From Prevotella sp. P5-50 (GTDB taxonomy: Bacteria > Bacteroidota > Bacteroidia > Bacteroidales > Bacteroidaceae), in assembly GCF_002251295.1 (NCBI RefSeq), contig NZ_NPJA01000022.1, positions 82,853 to 146,852 of the forward strand: a stretch of DNA of 64,000 nt, given 5' to 3'. The position numbers were made by a program, and so were the translations under genes. Below, piece by piece: positions 25,734 to 35,906 of the stretch. The notes under the pieces were generated by a model, which saw nothing but the letters and a program-made list of their open reading frames with translations, was not told where the DNA came from and searched no databases. Positions within the stretch are counted from its first letter, which is position 1, and each line of letters opens with the position of its first letter.

Positions 25734-27116
25734 ATGAAACAGATAAATACTTTCGCCTGCATGTTGATCATGGCAACGACAGTGTTCTCAACAGCATGCG
25801 AGAACGACAATATCAATCCATACGATTACGTAAACAACAACAATCAGGATAACAATAACCAAGGTTCTACCGATGCCATCAAAACATCGTTTGCCGAATA
25901 CCCCATAGGGTCGCTGGTATGGACCAAAGACACTACGCTGACCGAGAGCATAGAAATTCCGGAAGGCACTTCGCTCTACATCGAACCGGGTGTGACTGTC
26001 ACTTGCAAGGCTGAAGTGCAAGTGCCCATCGAAATCGTGGTATTGGGCAACCTCTACTGTATGGGTACTGCCGAGAAGCCCGTTGTGTTTACTTCAGACG
26101 ACAAGAAACCTGAGGCATGGGGTGGTATCATCTGCGGATACAATTCGGAAGAAGTGGTGCTCAACCATGTAGAGATAGCCTACGCAGGAGCAACACCTAC
26201 AGAAAACTCCATCTCGTTTCAAAGAAAACTCTTCAAAACTACTATCGATGGCGGTGTGCCTGCCTTCCATTTTTGCAATGTAAACGGTAAGTTTGTGATT
26301 GCAAACAGTTTCTTCCACGATGCCTACAACGACCTAACCTACTTTACTGGCGGCAATGCCGTCATTGTCAACAGCATCTTTGCTGATTGCGGAAACAAGA
26401 CCGATGGTGGCGAAGCTATCAACGTGAAGGCTGGATGCAAATTTGATGTGGCTAACAATATCATCTACAATGCCTGCACCAATGCTTTCAAACTCTCAAA
26501 TGCGGGTAACAGCGAGGTGATTCCTCTCACCGAAATGACCGTATATAACAATACGGTTGTAGATTGTGGATGGCGTCGCGCCAAAAACAAAAAAGGCGGT
26601 TCGGTATGGGTCGAGAAGGCTGCAAAGCCCATTTTCGTCAACAATTTAATCTACGATTCACGCTTCGGACTGAAACAACCTAAGCAGGACGGTGCAGATA
26701 TGGAGCACAGCCGACTCACTCCCAACTATTATTTCGCCTCAACAGAAACGGGTGTGAAACAAATGGAGAAAGGGGCTTCACTCGGCATTTGGTTTGATAC
26801 CGACATCAAGAGCGGCGTTGCCGGACAACTCGACCCACTATTCAAAAATTTCAAACAAAGCAGTAACATGAATATCAATTGCGAATCAGATGATGTGGAA
26901 AAAGGTGCTCCACTCGCCTTCGACAAGACATGGAACTTCGACGTGAAAGCCGAAAGTCCTGCACGCTCTGGCGGTGTTACCGATTTTGCTCGCCTTTTCC
27001 CCAACGGCATTCCTTTCTTTGGCATGAAAAAGGTAGTTTTCTTGGATAACAACAACGATCAGAACTACTACTTCACAGCTCCACTGCCAAGCGCCAGATT
27101 CGGAGCAACGATGTAA
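25734..27116 (+). CDS. Surface lipoprotein with parallel beta-helix
   Basis: A 460-residue lipoprotein. The signal ends in the lipobox STAC (C22), followed by an Asn/Gln-rich linker (about 23-45) as in many surface-exposed Bacteroidetes lipoproteins. The body has right-handed beta-helix turns: IPEGTSLYIEPGVTVTCKA (PGVTI-type start), VVLGNLYCMGTAEKPVVFTS, WGGIICG, and repeated N(N/S)-containing turns such as VNSIFADCGN, ANNIIYNAC and VYNNTVVDCG. No catalytic residues can be named. It lies 15 bases after the TonB receptor gene and probably binds the same ligand at the surface. A long-stem terminator follows. Confidence 0.8.
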   Translation: MKQINTFACMLIMATTVFSTACENDNINPYDYVNNNNQDNNNQGSTDAIKTSFAEYPIGSLVWTKDTTLTESIEIPEGTSLYIEPGVTVTCKAEVQVPIEIVVLGNLYCMGTAEKPVVFTSDDKKPEAWGGIICGYNSEEVVLNHVEIAYAGATPTENSISFQRKLFKTTIDGGVPAFHFCNVNGKFVIANSFFHDAYNDLTYFTGGNAVIVNSIFADCGNKTDGGEAINVKAGCKFDVANNIIYNACTNAFKLSNAGNSEVIPLTEMTVYNNTVVDCGWRRAKNKKGGSVWVEKAAKPIFVNNLIYDSRFGLKQPKQDGADMEHSRLTPNYYFASTETGVKQMEKGASLGIWFDTDIKSGVAGQLDPLFKNFKQSSNMNINCESDDVEKGAPLAFDKTWNFDVKAESPARSGGVTDFARLFPNGIPFFGMKKVVFLDNNNDQNYYFTAPLPSARFGATM

Positions 27117-27138
27117 TATCGGTTCGTTGAATATCGTG

Positions 27139-27202
27139 CCACCCATAACTATATGTTCATCCATACACTTCTTCGTGTGGGTTGACATATAGATATGGGT
27201 GG
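27139..27202 (+). terminator. Long hairpin terminator of the phosphatase operon
   Basis: CCACCCATAaCTATATG pairs with CATATAGaTATGGGTGG, 16 of 17 positions, with a further partial stem inside (CCATACAC/GTGTGGG-like). It starts 22 bases after the stop codon. Confidence 0.7.
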
Positions 27203-27353
27203 ATTTCATATGCATTATTCACGCACGAAAAATAACTACGACACAATCTATTCGTAGGTATATAGGAATCGCTATTCTCTTGTTTTTGGATAGCCCTAAC
27301 GATAGTTTCCACACGAACTGGTATCAATGTAAATGCTACACTTGTTTTTTCAG

Positions 27354-27560
27354 AGTTTTTCAAACGCCTGACAAAAGTTTTGTCTAACGTTGGATAATGG
27401 TTGTGTCAAACGTTGGATAATAGTATTGTCAAACGTTGGATAATGGTTGTGTCAAACGTTGAAAAGAGTTATATCAAACGTTGGGTAAAAGTTATTTCAA
27501 ACATTGCGAAAGAGTTGTGTCAAACGTTGGGTAAATGTAGTTTCCAACGATAGGCAATCG
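27354..27560. repeat. 23-bp imperfect-palindrome array, about 8-9 units
   Basis: Units such as ttgtgtcaaacgttggataa+tag repeat every 23 bases. The best units contain TTGTCAAACGTTGGA, half of an imperfect palindrome. Later units are degenerate (caaacattgcg, ccaacgatagg). Read on the minus strand, the unit CGTTTGACAATACTATTATC aligns with the plus-strand unit of the array at 43811-44035. This is the left part of a composite module. Confidence 0.85.
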
Positions 27561-27602
27561 ATTCAAACACGTCAGACTACCAGGGAAAGAAAAATATAGT
27601 TG

Positions 27603-27745
27603 GTGGTCGATCGGTGGTCGAAGGGTGGTCGATTCCACAACATTGAACACCATATAAGTCTTTACTACTCAGAAACATAACCGTCACGGGTGGTCGGTGG
27701 TCGAAAAAACAACACATCGCGCATGCGCATACGCGCGTGAACATC
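27603..27745 (-). repeat. GTGGTCGA cluster and CG-alternating tract
   Basis: GTGGTCGA occurs at 27603, 27614 and 27625, exactly 11 bases apart, and again at 27697, with an imperfect GTGGTCGG at 27690. A run of alternating C/G-rich purine-pyrimidine, cgcgcatgcgcatacgcgcg, follows at 27718-27737. The same parts in the same relative order lie at 43572-43705 in the opposite orientation. No gene is present. Confidence 0.85.
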
Positions 27746-27941
27746 ACGCGAAAGATGAGGGCAACAGGAATACTATGGCTATTATACCAAACCTTTCAAG
27801 AAATACCTGAGCATCAAGACTGCAAAAGGATTCTTTTAGAATATAGGTTTTCCCACATTGTCTTACTCCATTTAATACCAATGGCTTACGACGCTCTTGG
27901 TTCTTCCAATCTACAAGCTGAGTATATATCTTTCTTTTCAT
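27744..27941 (-). pseudogene. N-terminal fragment of an AAA/DUF4143-type ATPase
   Basis: The first 37 residues, MKRKIYTQLVDWKNQERR then KPLVLNGVRQCGKTYILKE, are the start and P-loop (GVRQCGKT) of the same family as the intact gene at 59237, without close identity. After residue 37 the frame no longer resembles the family and stops at 27744, beside the CG-alternating tract. About 400 residues are therefore missing. It keeps a perfect promoter (28007-28038) and three 33-bp repeats upstream. The fragment is probably not functional. Confidence 0.7.
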
Positions 27942-27946
27942 AGATT

Positions 27947-28032
27947 TACACTTTTAGACACATAACAATGGTAATATCTTACACTTTCTGACACATAAAA
28001 TCATCACAAAGATACACTTTTTGACACATACA
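27947..28032. repeat. 33-bp direct repeat, 3 units, upstream of the ATPase fragment
   Basis: TACACTTTtaGACACATAA (27947), TACACTTTctGACACATAA (27980) and TACACTTTttGACACATAC (28013) start exactly 33 bases apart, with unrelated 14-base stretches between. The array begins 5 bases before the start codon at 27941. The third unit overlaps the promoter. Confidence 0.85.
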
Positions 28033-28038
28033 TCCAAA
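28007..28038 (-). promoter_or_regulatory. Promoter of the ATPase fragment
   Basis: On the minus strand, TTTG (28035-28038), 20 bases and TATCTTTG (28007-28014) match the Bacteroidetes promoter fully. Transcription would start near 28001, so two of the 33-bp repeats lie in the leader. Confidence 0.65.
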
Positions 28039-28111
28039 TAAACATAGCAAAACAATTGGGTTATTATGTTTTTTTTAAGCATAATATTTAAGCAAGCTTG
28101 CTATTCTGCAT

Positions 28112-28396
28112 TCGGTTTGCACTATCTTTGAGGCAATGCCTCTTCGATAGGCTACACCTCGGAAGTACAAAGAAAAAAGTGTTTTTTCTTTGTACTTCTC
28201 TCGGTTTGCACTATCTTTGGACTTGCAGCCCCAAGATACTCACGTTCGACAAAGCAGAAGAAAAAATGCTTTTTCTTTTGCTTTTCGCTCACTTAATCGT
28301 ATCTCTGCAATCTCATTGCTTAGATAGGCTACACCTCGGAAGTACAAAGAAAAAAGTGTTTTTTCTTTGTACTTCTCTCGGTTTGCACTATCTTTG
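28112..28396 (+). repeat. 88-bp promoter-bearing repeat, three units plus final promoter
   Basis: The box TATCTTTG occurs at 28123, 28212, (as TATCTCTG) 28300, and 28389, spaced 89, 88 and 89 bases. Each interval holds a short palindrome, a constant stretch (GATAGGCTACACCTCGG or ATACTCACGTTCG) and a long A/T palindrome such as AAGTACAAAGAAAAAA/TTTTTTCTTTGTACTT whose right arm carries the TTTG box. Subtypes alternate B, A, B. All face right. Together with the regions before it, this fills the 1.3-kb gap 27117-28404. Confidence 0.9.
28366..28396 (+). promoter_or_regulatory. Repeat-borne promoter touching the start codon
   Basis: TTTG (28366-28369), 19 bases, TATCTTTG (28389-28396). The ATG of the next gene is at 28405, so the leader would be only about five bases. 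Confidence 0.75.
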
Positions 28397-28404
28397 CACG
28401 GAAA

Positions 28405-29391
28405 ATGGTTAGATACTACATCATAACACTAATGGTCTGGCTATCACTTGCCAGCGGAAAGGCACAGACTACAGATGTGCGCTGCCTCGACTTTATGGGT
28501 GTGCCCATCGAGGGAGCGGTCGATTCGTTCCTTGTACGCATACAAGAGAAAAACTTCACACCATGGGGAGATTCGGGAGATGGCGAAGACTATTATTTCC
28601 GGGGAAACTTCTATGGCATACGTGCCAAACTGATGGTTAGTGCCGATAAAGACACCAAACGGGTTGAATCGATGTATTTCACCGTGGGACCCTATCGTAC
28701 CAAAGAGATGATGAACCGCAATACGGCTTATTTCCTCCGCAAACTGTCGCAAGACTATGGCAACTATACCACACGAAACGGATCATACTATTTCTTCAAC
28801 GACTATGGCAATGTGAAAGTATCTATCACTAAAAACAACGATGGGGCCTCGGATATCAATATCTTCTTCCAACCTACTACTCCTTTTTATAAAGATGCGG
28901 TACTGTTGGGACTGAAAGGCAATGTGCAAGAGGTGATGACCACCAATCCGGTGTCGGAGAATGCCATGGAGCGTTTCGCACGAGACGGCAAGATGGAGAA
29001 TCCTGACATCATGGAGCGTATATATAATGAATATGGTTATCTGACAAAGGCGAAGATGCTGGAACGCAACGGCACAAGCAGCATCAGTTATGAGTATGAT
29101 GACAGAAACAGACTGGTGCGCCGCACACTGACCAACGAGAAAGCTGCCATCACCTATGTCAATGAGTATATCTACAACGAAAAGAACGAAATACTCAACG
29201 AGAGTCAAAAGGTTTATAATGAACAGAAGGAGTGTCTGATGTCGGTCAATATGCGCAATGAATATACCGCCCACGACGATGACGGCAACTGGACACGCAA
29301 CCAACTCAACATCGTGTATTGGGAGAAAGATGCACAAAGCCAATCTACCAACGTGGTGCAGACACGCAAGATTCGCTATTGGGATGAATAA
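28405..29391 (+). CDS. Secreted protein of unknown function with RHS/YD-like strands
   Basis: A 328-residue protein with a signal peptide (MVRYYIITLMVWLSLASG, cut near KAQ). I do not recognise the N-terminal part (VRCLDFMGVPIEGAVDSF...). The second half has a run of short strands like YD repeats: ERIYNEYGYLTKAKML, ISYEYDDRNRLVRR, and YIYNEKNEILNESQ. Such strands occur in Bacteroidetes surface or periplasmic proteins, often without known function. The first ATG is preferred because the next one (residue 10) would remove the signal peptide; this makes the mRNA almost leaderless. A GATGAAACGGGAACTTCATC-type hairpin lies downstream near 29458-29477. Confidence 0.6.
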   Translation: MVRYYIITLMVWLSLASGKAQTTDVRCLDFMGVPIEGAVDSFLVRIQEKNFTPWGDSGDGEDYYFRGNFYGIRAKLMVSADKDTKRVESMYFTVGPYRTKEMMNRNTAYFLRKLSQDYGNYTTRNGSYYFFNDYGNVKVSITKNNDGASDINIFFQPTTPFYKDAVLLGLKGNVQEVMTTNPVSENAMERFARDGKMENPDIMERIYNEYGYLTKAKMLERNGTSSISYEYDDRNRLVRRTLTNEKAAITYVNEYIYNEKNEILNESQKVYNEQKECLMSVNMRNEYTAHDDDGNWTRNQLNIVYWEKDAQSQSTNVVQTRKIRYWDE

Positions 29392-29524
29392 CAAAACAGG
29401 TGCAACACCCTCCTACTCCACATAAACTTCCACATACAACTATCCCACTCATTAGATGATGAAACGGGAACTTCATCAGGAAAAGTGTGGATTACCCTTG
29501 ACTTTTTATCAAAATGTATAAAAT

Positions 29525-29989
29525 ATGAAAAAGACAATTATTTTAGCAGTAGCCGTTATTGCTGCAATGTTTGTGGTTTCATGCAATGGCAACAAGACAA
29601 CAGGTCAGAAAACTGATACAGATAGCCTCAGCTGTGTAGAGAGTGATTCGCTGCAGGCTGATGGCATTGCTATCGAATCGATTGCGGGCACCTATGAGGG
29701 AACACTCCCCGCAGCAGATTGCCCAGGAATCAAGACAGTCTTGACACTCAACAGCGATAGCACTTACCAGTATGCTGCCGACTACATCGACCGCAAGGAT
29801 GGACACGACGAGGCAAGTGGCATCTTCAAGGTATCAGCAAATCATGTGATTGAGATTATCCGCCCATCAAGTGGTGAGGCCTCTTACTACAAGGTTAAGG
29901 ATGACAATAGCCTCATCATGACCGATTCGCTCGGCAACGAGCCTGAAGGAGAAATGGCTAAACACTATGTGCTGACAAAGAAAAACTAA
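29525..29989 (+). CDS. NlpE-like lipoprotein
   Basis: A 154-residue lipoprotein with lipobox VVSC (C20). The body is an NlpE N-terminal-type domain: GTYEGTLPAADCPGIKTVLTLNSDSTY, then an F/Y-rich barrel ending HYVLTKKN. NlpE of E. coli senses copper and surface stress through Cpx. Here the first cysteine of the usual CADC pair is alanine (AADC), so metal or disulfide behaviour is probably changed. The gene is single, with a strong terminator behind it. The name is given by resemblance only, and no Cpx partner is in the window. Confidence 0.75.
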   Translation: MKKTIILAVAVIAAMFVVSCNGNKTTGQKTDTDSLSCVESDSLQADGIAIESIAGTYEGTLPAADCPGIKTVLTLNSDSTYQYAADYIDRKDGHDEASGIFKVSANHVIEIIRPSSGEASYYKVKDDNSLIMTDSLGNEPEGEMAKHYVLTKKN

Positions 29990-30023
29990 ACTTCAAGCAG
30001 AAAGCACTCACGCTATCATACGA

Positions 30024-30060
30024 AACGAGTCCACGGAAACCATGTTTTCGTGGACTCGTT
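30024..30060 (+). terminator. Intrinsic terminator after the NlpE-like gene
   Basis: AACGAGTCCACG pairs with CGTGGACTCGTT; inner bases GGAAAC/GTTTTC extend the stem, with loop CAT. It is followed by GTTTTTG. Confidence 0.85.
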
Positions 30061-30229
30061 GTTTTTGCCTTCTTATTCAAGAATAATCAATATCAGGACA
30101 TCTACACTTGCTTCCGATTCCATCCCACACACCATTTCAACATCTTTATCTATTATCTCAACCAGCAGAAATGAAAGAACCGAAAAAGAATGTGTTACAC
30201 CGCATGACCATTACTATATATATTATATG

Positions 30230-30237
30230 TATCTTTG
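30230..30237 (+). promoter_or_regulatory. Promoter -7 box for the xylanase genes
   Basis: TATCTTTG lies 30 bases before the ATG at 30267. The -33 position has no TTTG, so an activator may be needed, as is common for polysaccharide genes. Confidence 0.5.
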
Positions 30238-30257
30238 CATCATCCTAAAACAATTAA

Positions 30258-32405
<2,148 letters not shown>

Positions 32406-32428
32406 AGCATATAGTCAAAAATACTATA

Positions 32429-34417
32429 ATGAAAAAATCTATCTTATCATTACTTATGCTCTGCTGTGCCATCGTGATGATGGCACAGCCACAGAGCGCA
32501 CCAGGCGGATTCAAAATGCCCGAAACCAATCCGCAGTACAAGGATTTGAACTATGCAGGCGATAGTTTGGAAGCTCACCGACTGGACATCTATCTACCTG
32601 CTACAGGTCATGAGAAGTATAAAGTGGTGATGGTAATATATGGTAGCGCATGGTTTGCCAACAACATGAAGGCCATGGGCTATCTATCAATCGGCAAACC
32701 TCTGGTGGATGCCGGCTTTGCCGTAGTAAGCATCAACCATCGTAGTAGCGGTGACGCAAAATTCCCTGCACAGATCAACGATGTGAAAGCCGCCATCCGC
32801 TATATTCGTGCCCATGCCGAGGACTATCATCTCGACACCTCGTTCATCGGCATCACAGGATATTCTTCTGGTGGTCATCTGTCATCGCTGGCTGGTGTGA
32901 CCAACCACATGAAGACACACACCGTAGGTAAGACCACGGTAGATATCGAAGGCAATGTAGGGCATTATACAGACTATTCCAGTGAAGTGGATGCTGTAGT
33001 GGATTGGTTTGGACCAGTCGATATGGCAACTATGGAACGCTGCGAGACTGTAAAAGATGCCAAATCACCAGAAGCCGCACTGATAGGTGGTGCGCCTGCC
33101 GATATGCCTGACATGATTTCACTCATCAGTCCTTACAGCTACGTCACACCAGACATCCCTCGTTTCCTCGTCATACATGGCAATTCCGACAGCGTAGTGC
33201 CTTACTGTCAGAGCGAGCGTTTTGCTGCGGCACTGAAGAAGAACGGACGGTTGGAAAAGTTCATCACCGTGGAAGGTGGCGAACATGGTCCTGTGACATT
33301 CAACGAAAATACCTTCAACGAAATGGTGACGTTCTTCCAACAAGAGGCCAAAGCCAAGCAAGCACTCGCTAACCAAGAAGGACAGCCTTCGCTGTGGAAT
33401 ATCCGCGGACAACATTATCCTAAGGTATTGGCCGACCATCGTGTGGTATTCCGCGTCAAGGCTCCTACTGCCAAACATGTGCAGATAGACCTTGGACGAA
33501 AATATGATATGTATAAAGACCGTGATGGCATATGGACTTGTGTGACCGATCCGCAGAGCGAAGGTTTCCACTACTATTTCCTCGTAATAGACGGAGTACG
33601 TGTGGCAGATCCGCAGAGTGAATCGTTCTATGGCTGTTCGATGATGACCAGCGGTGTAGAGATTCCCTATGATGACATCAAAGCTCCACGCTTTGCCCAA
33701 CGTGATGTTGCTCGTGGCGACGTACACCGCAAACGATACTTCTCAAAGGTTGACAACAAATGGAAAACCATGTATATCTATACTCCTGCAGCCTACGATA
33801 CCAATCCCAAAGCCACCTTTCCCGTGCTCTATCTGCAACATGGTGGCGGTGAGGACGAACGCGGATGGAGCAACCAAGGACTGACAGACATCATTCTCGA
33901 CAACTTGATTGCCGATGGCAAGGCTGTGCCAATGGTTGTAGTGATGATGGATGGCAACACCAGCGACTTTACTGCCGAATGGACACAAGAGGGGATTCCT
34001 TTCGTAGAGAAGAACTTCCGAGTGAAGAAAGGCATGAAGTATCGTGCCTTAGCTGGACTGTCAATGGGCGGAATACATACACTCAACGCCTTGGTGTCAA
34101 GTCCTGACCTGGTGAGCTATGCCGGTGTATTCAGTTCGGGATGGTTTAAAGAACGAGTACCTTGGGCATCGTTTATTGATACGGAGGCATGTTACAAAAC
34201 GCTGAAAGAAAAGGTTGCCATCTACAATAAGAACCTCAAGAAACTTTGGCTGTCAATGGGCGGAGAAGAAGACATCGCCTATGAAAACTGCAAAGCCATG
34301 CGTGCACGCTTTGACGAAATGGGTTTGAAATACGACTACTACGAGTACCCAGGCGGTCACACTTGGCCTGTATGGCGCGAAAGCATCTATCAATTTGCAC
34401 AACTGATTTTCAAATAA
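32429..34417 (+). CDS. Double esterase: alpha/beta hydrolase - E-set - CE1
   Basis: A 662-residue secreted protein when started at the ATG at 32429, which begins a signal peptide (MKKSILSLLMLCCAIVMMAQ); the frame upstream only overlaps the xylanase gene. Residues 35-300 are an acetyl-esterase-like hydrolase with GYSSGG (S146), HGNSDSVVP (D254) and GGEHGP (H286). An E-set domain (about 325-415) and a CE1 domain follow, with YLQHGGGEDERG, AGLSMGG (S545) and a C-terminal GGHTW. The E-set-CE1 half resembles that of the xylanase upstream. The pair would remove acetyl and feruloyl or related groups from xylan. Both serines are present, so both domains look active. Confidence 0.9.
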   Translation: MKKSILSLLMLCCAIVMMAQPQSAPGGFKMPETNPQYKDLNYAGDSLEAHRLDIYLPATGHEKYKVVMVIYGSAWFANNMKAMGYLSIGKPLVDAGFAVVSINHRSSGDAKFPAQINDVKAAIRYIRAHAEDYHLDTSFIGITGYSSGGHLSSLAGVTNHMKTHTVGKTTVDIEGNVGHYTDYSSEVDAVVDWFGPVDMATMERCETVKDAKSPEAALIGGAPADMPDMISLISPYSYVTPDIPRFLVIHGNSDSVVPYCQSERFAAALKKNGRLEKFITVEGGEHGPVTFNENTFNEMVTFFQQEAKAKQALANQEGQPSLWNIRGQHYPKVLADHRVVFRVKAPTAKHVQIDLGRKYDMYKDRDGIWTCVTDPQSEGFHYYFLVIDGVRVADPQSESFYGCSMMTSGVEIPYDDIKAPRFAQRDVARGDVHRKRYFSKVDNKWKTMYIYTPAAYDTNPKATFPVLYLQHGGGEDERGWSNQGLTDIILDNLIADGKAVPMVVVMMDGNTSDFTAEWTQEGIPFVEKNFRVKKGMKYRALAGLSMGGIHTLNALVSSPDLVSYAGVFSSGWFKERVPWASFIDTEACYKTLKEKVAIYNKNLKKLWLSMGGEEDIAYENCKAMRARFDEMGLKYDYYEYPGGHTWPVWRESIYQFAQLIFK

Positions 34418-34436
34418 TTCATTACTTTTGATTCAA

Positions 34437-34468
34437 CATGGACTGCTCCGGTGATGGAGCAGTCCATG
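34437..34468 (+). terminator. Intrinsic terminator of the xylanase-esterase operon
   Basis: CATGGACTGCTCC pairs perfectly with GGAGCAGTCCATG around six bases, followed by TTTTCTTTG. It starts 20 bases after the stop codon. Confidence 0.85.
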
Positions 34469-34603
34469 TTTTCTTTGTATTTTCCATCCTGCATCTATCC
34501 TTTTTCTGTCAACAACCGAAAAAAAATTGTCGTCATAGAGAATAGTATCAAACTGTCAGACAAAACAGCAACACGCTTAGTCTTGCAGATTTCCAAATAA
34601 ATG

Positions 34604-34635
34604 TTTGGTCATTACAATTATAAGGTATAATTTTG
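34604..34635 (+). promoter_or_regulatory. Full promoter before a small ORF and the EamA gene
   Basis: TTTG (34604-34607), 20 bases, TAATTTTG (34628-34635). Transcription should begin near 34641, giving a leader of about 190 bases before the transporter gene. Confidence 0.65.
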
Positions 34636-34649
34636 CAAAACAAACCCCA

Positions 34650-34798
34650 ATGATATCCAACATGCACCGAAACCACCAGATGCGTACGAGTATGACCAAC
34701 TATCAGTTCTCACGTATGGGTGATAAGGAAGCGGAGATACGCTCTATAAGAGATATATGAGCGATAAGAAACCTGTAAAGACGACAAAGAAGGAATAA
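34650..34798 (+). pseudogene. Possible small basic protein gene, split by a 2-base slip
   Basis: A 36-codon frame runs from the ATG at 34650 to TGA at 34758-34760, translating to MISNMHRNHQMRTSMTNY and a charged end, EAEIRSIRDI. A second frame from the ATG at 34757 gives MSDKKPVKTTKKE and stops at 34798. They overlap in AGATATATGA; one more TA step in that run would join them into one protein of about 51 residues with a Lys-rich tail. It starts 9 bases after the likely transcript start. It may be a real small gene, a leader peptide or a remnant; I do not recognise it. Confidence 0.35.
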
Positions 34799-34831
34799 CA
34801 AACTTACAGCAAATCCAAAAAACGCCTTAAT

Positions 34832-35737
34832 ATGACACAAGAAAACAACCCACACAACTATCTGAGACTACACATCGGCATACTGTTGGCGGGAGCTACC
34901 GGTATCTTCGGGCGTATCATCGCACTAACAGAGATTCCTTTAGTTTGGTATAGAATGCTTATTGCAGCCATCGTACTATGGATTGTAATGCGCATGAACC
35001 ACCGCGTCAGCATACCCGAACGCCACCAACTTGCACGTATTGCTGGATGTGGCATACTGCTGGCTATTCACTGGGTATTGTTCTACGCCAGTATCAAAGC
35101 ATCAAACGTAAGTATCGCTGTGGTCTGTATCGCACTCAACGGATTCTTTACTGCCATCATCGAACCGCTCATCGGACACCGACGCATGTCGTGGCATGAA
35201 CTGGCACTCAGTCTTCTCACTCTGGCAGGCATCCTACTCATCTTCGGTCTGGATACCAGACATCGCACAGGTATCATCATCGGTACATTCTCATCGCTGT
35301 TCTACACCTTATTCTCCATTACCAGCAAACGTGTACAACAGCAAACCGGACGCTCAAGCAGCACCATGCTACTCTACGAATTGCTGGCAGGATGGGGTGC
35401 TCTGACAGTCATCTTGCCAATATATCTCCACCTATACCCCACCGCAACACTATTGCCTACGGGTATCGACTGGGCCATGATATTGATGTTTGCATCGGTG
35501 TTTACCATCGGTCCGTTCCTCACACAGCTACAAGCACTACGCACCATATCAGCATTCACCGTCAATCTGAGCTATAACCTCGAACCGCTTTATAGCATCG
35601 TACTCGCCATGATGCTCTTCGACGAAGGACAAGAACTCAATGGCGCATTCTGGTTTGGCGTACTGCTCATCATCCTTTCGGTAGTATTACAAACAGCATT
35701 ATCAAGGCGAGCCGAAGCAACAATCTGCGGTAAATGA
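34832..35737 (+). CDS. EamA-family (DMT) transporter
   Basis: A 301-residue protein with ten hydrophobic segments in two EamA halves. Marks are LLAGATGIFGRII in segment 1, VWYRMLIAAIVLW, HWVLFYASIKASNVSIAVVC (end of the first half), and FLTQLQALRTISAFTVNLSYNLEPLYSIVLAM (the repeated SA...NLEPL motif of the second half). It probably exports metabolites or amino acids across the inner membrane; the substrate is unknown. It stands alone behind the leader that contains the small frame at 34650. Confidence 0.88.
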   Translation: MTQENNPHNYLRLHIGILLAGATGIFGRIIALTEIPLVWYRMLIAAIVLWIVMRMNHRVSIPERHQLARIAGCGILLAIHWVLFYASIKASNVSIAVVCIALNGFFTAIIEPLIGHRRMSWHELALSLLTLAGILLIFGLDTRHRTGIIIGTFSSLFYTLFSITSKRVQQQTGRSSSTMLLYELLAGWGALTVILPIYLHLYPTATLLPTGIDWAMILMFASVFTIGPFLTQLQALRTISAFTVNLSYNLEPLYSIVLAMMLFDEGQELNGAFWFGVLLIILSVVLQTALSRRAEATICGK

Positions 35738-35906
35738 TACTTACAGATAGTCAGACAACCAATTAGGATTTATTATCGGCAAAAGAAACATTATCTTATT
35801 GATTGATCACTCATCGCTCTTCAAAAGCGTTTAGCTGTTCTTTGTGCAGAATTCATGTAAAAGAGTCTATAGACAAGTTAAATAAAGCTAAATTTCAGAT
35901 CAAAGA

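Noticed and set aside
28098..28412. 104-codon plus-strand frame
   Set aside because: It lies wholly within the 88-bp repeats and has repeated residues for that reason.
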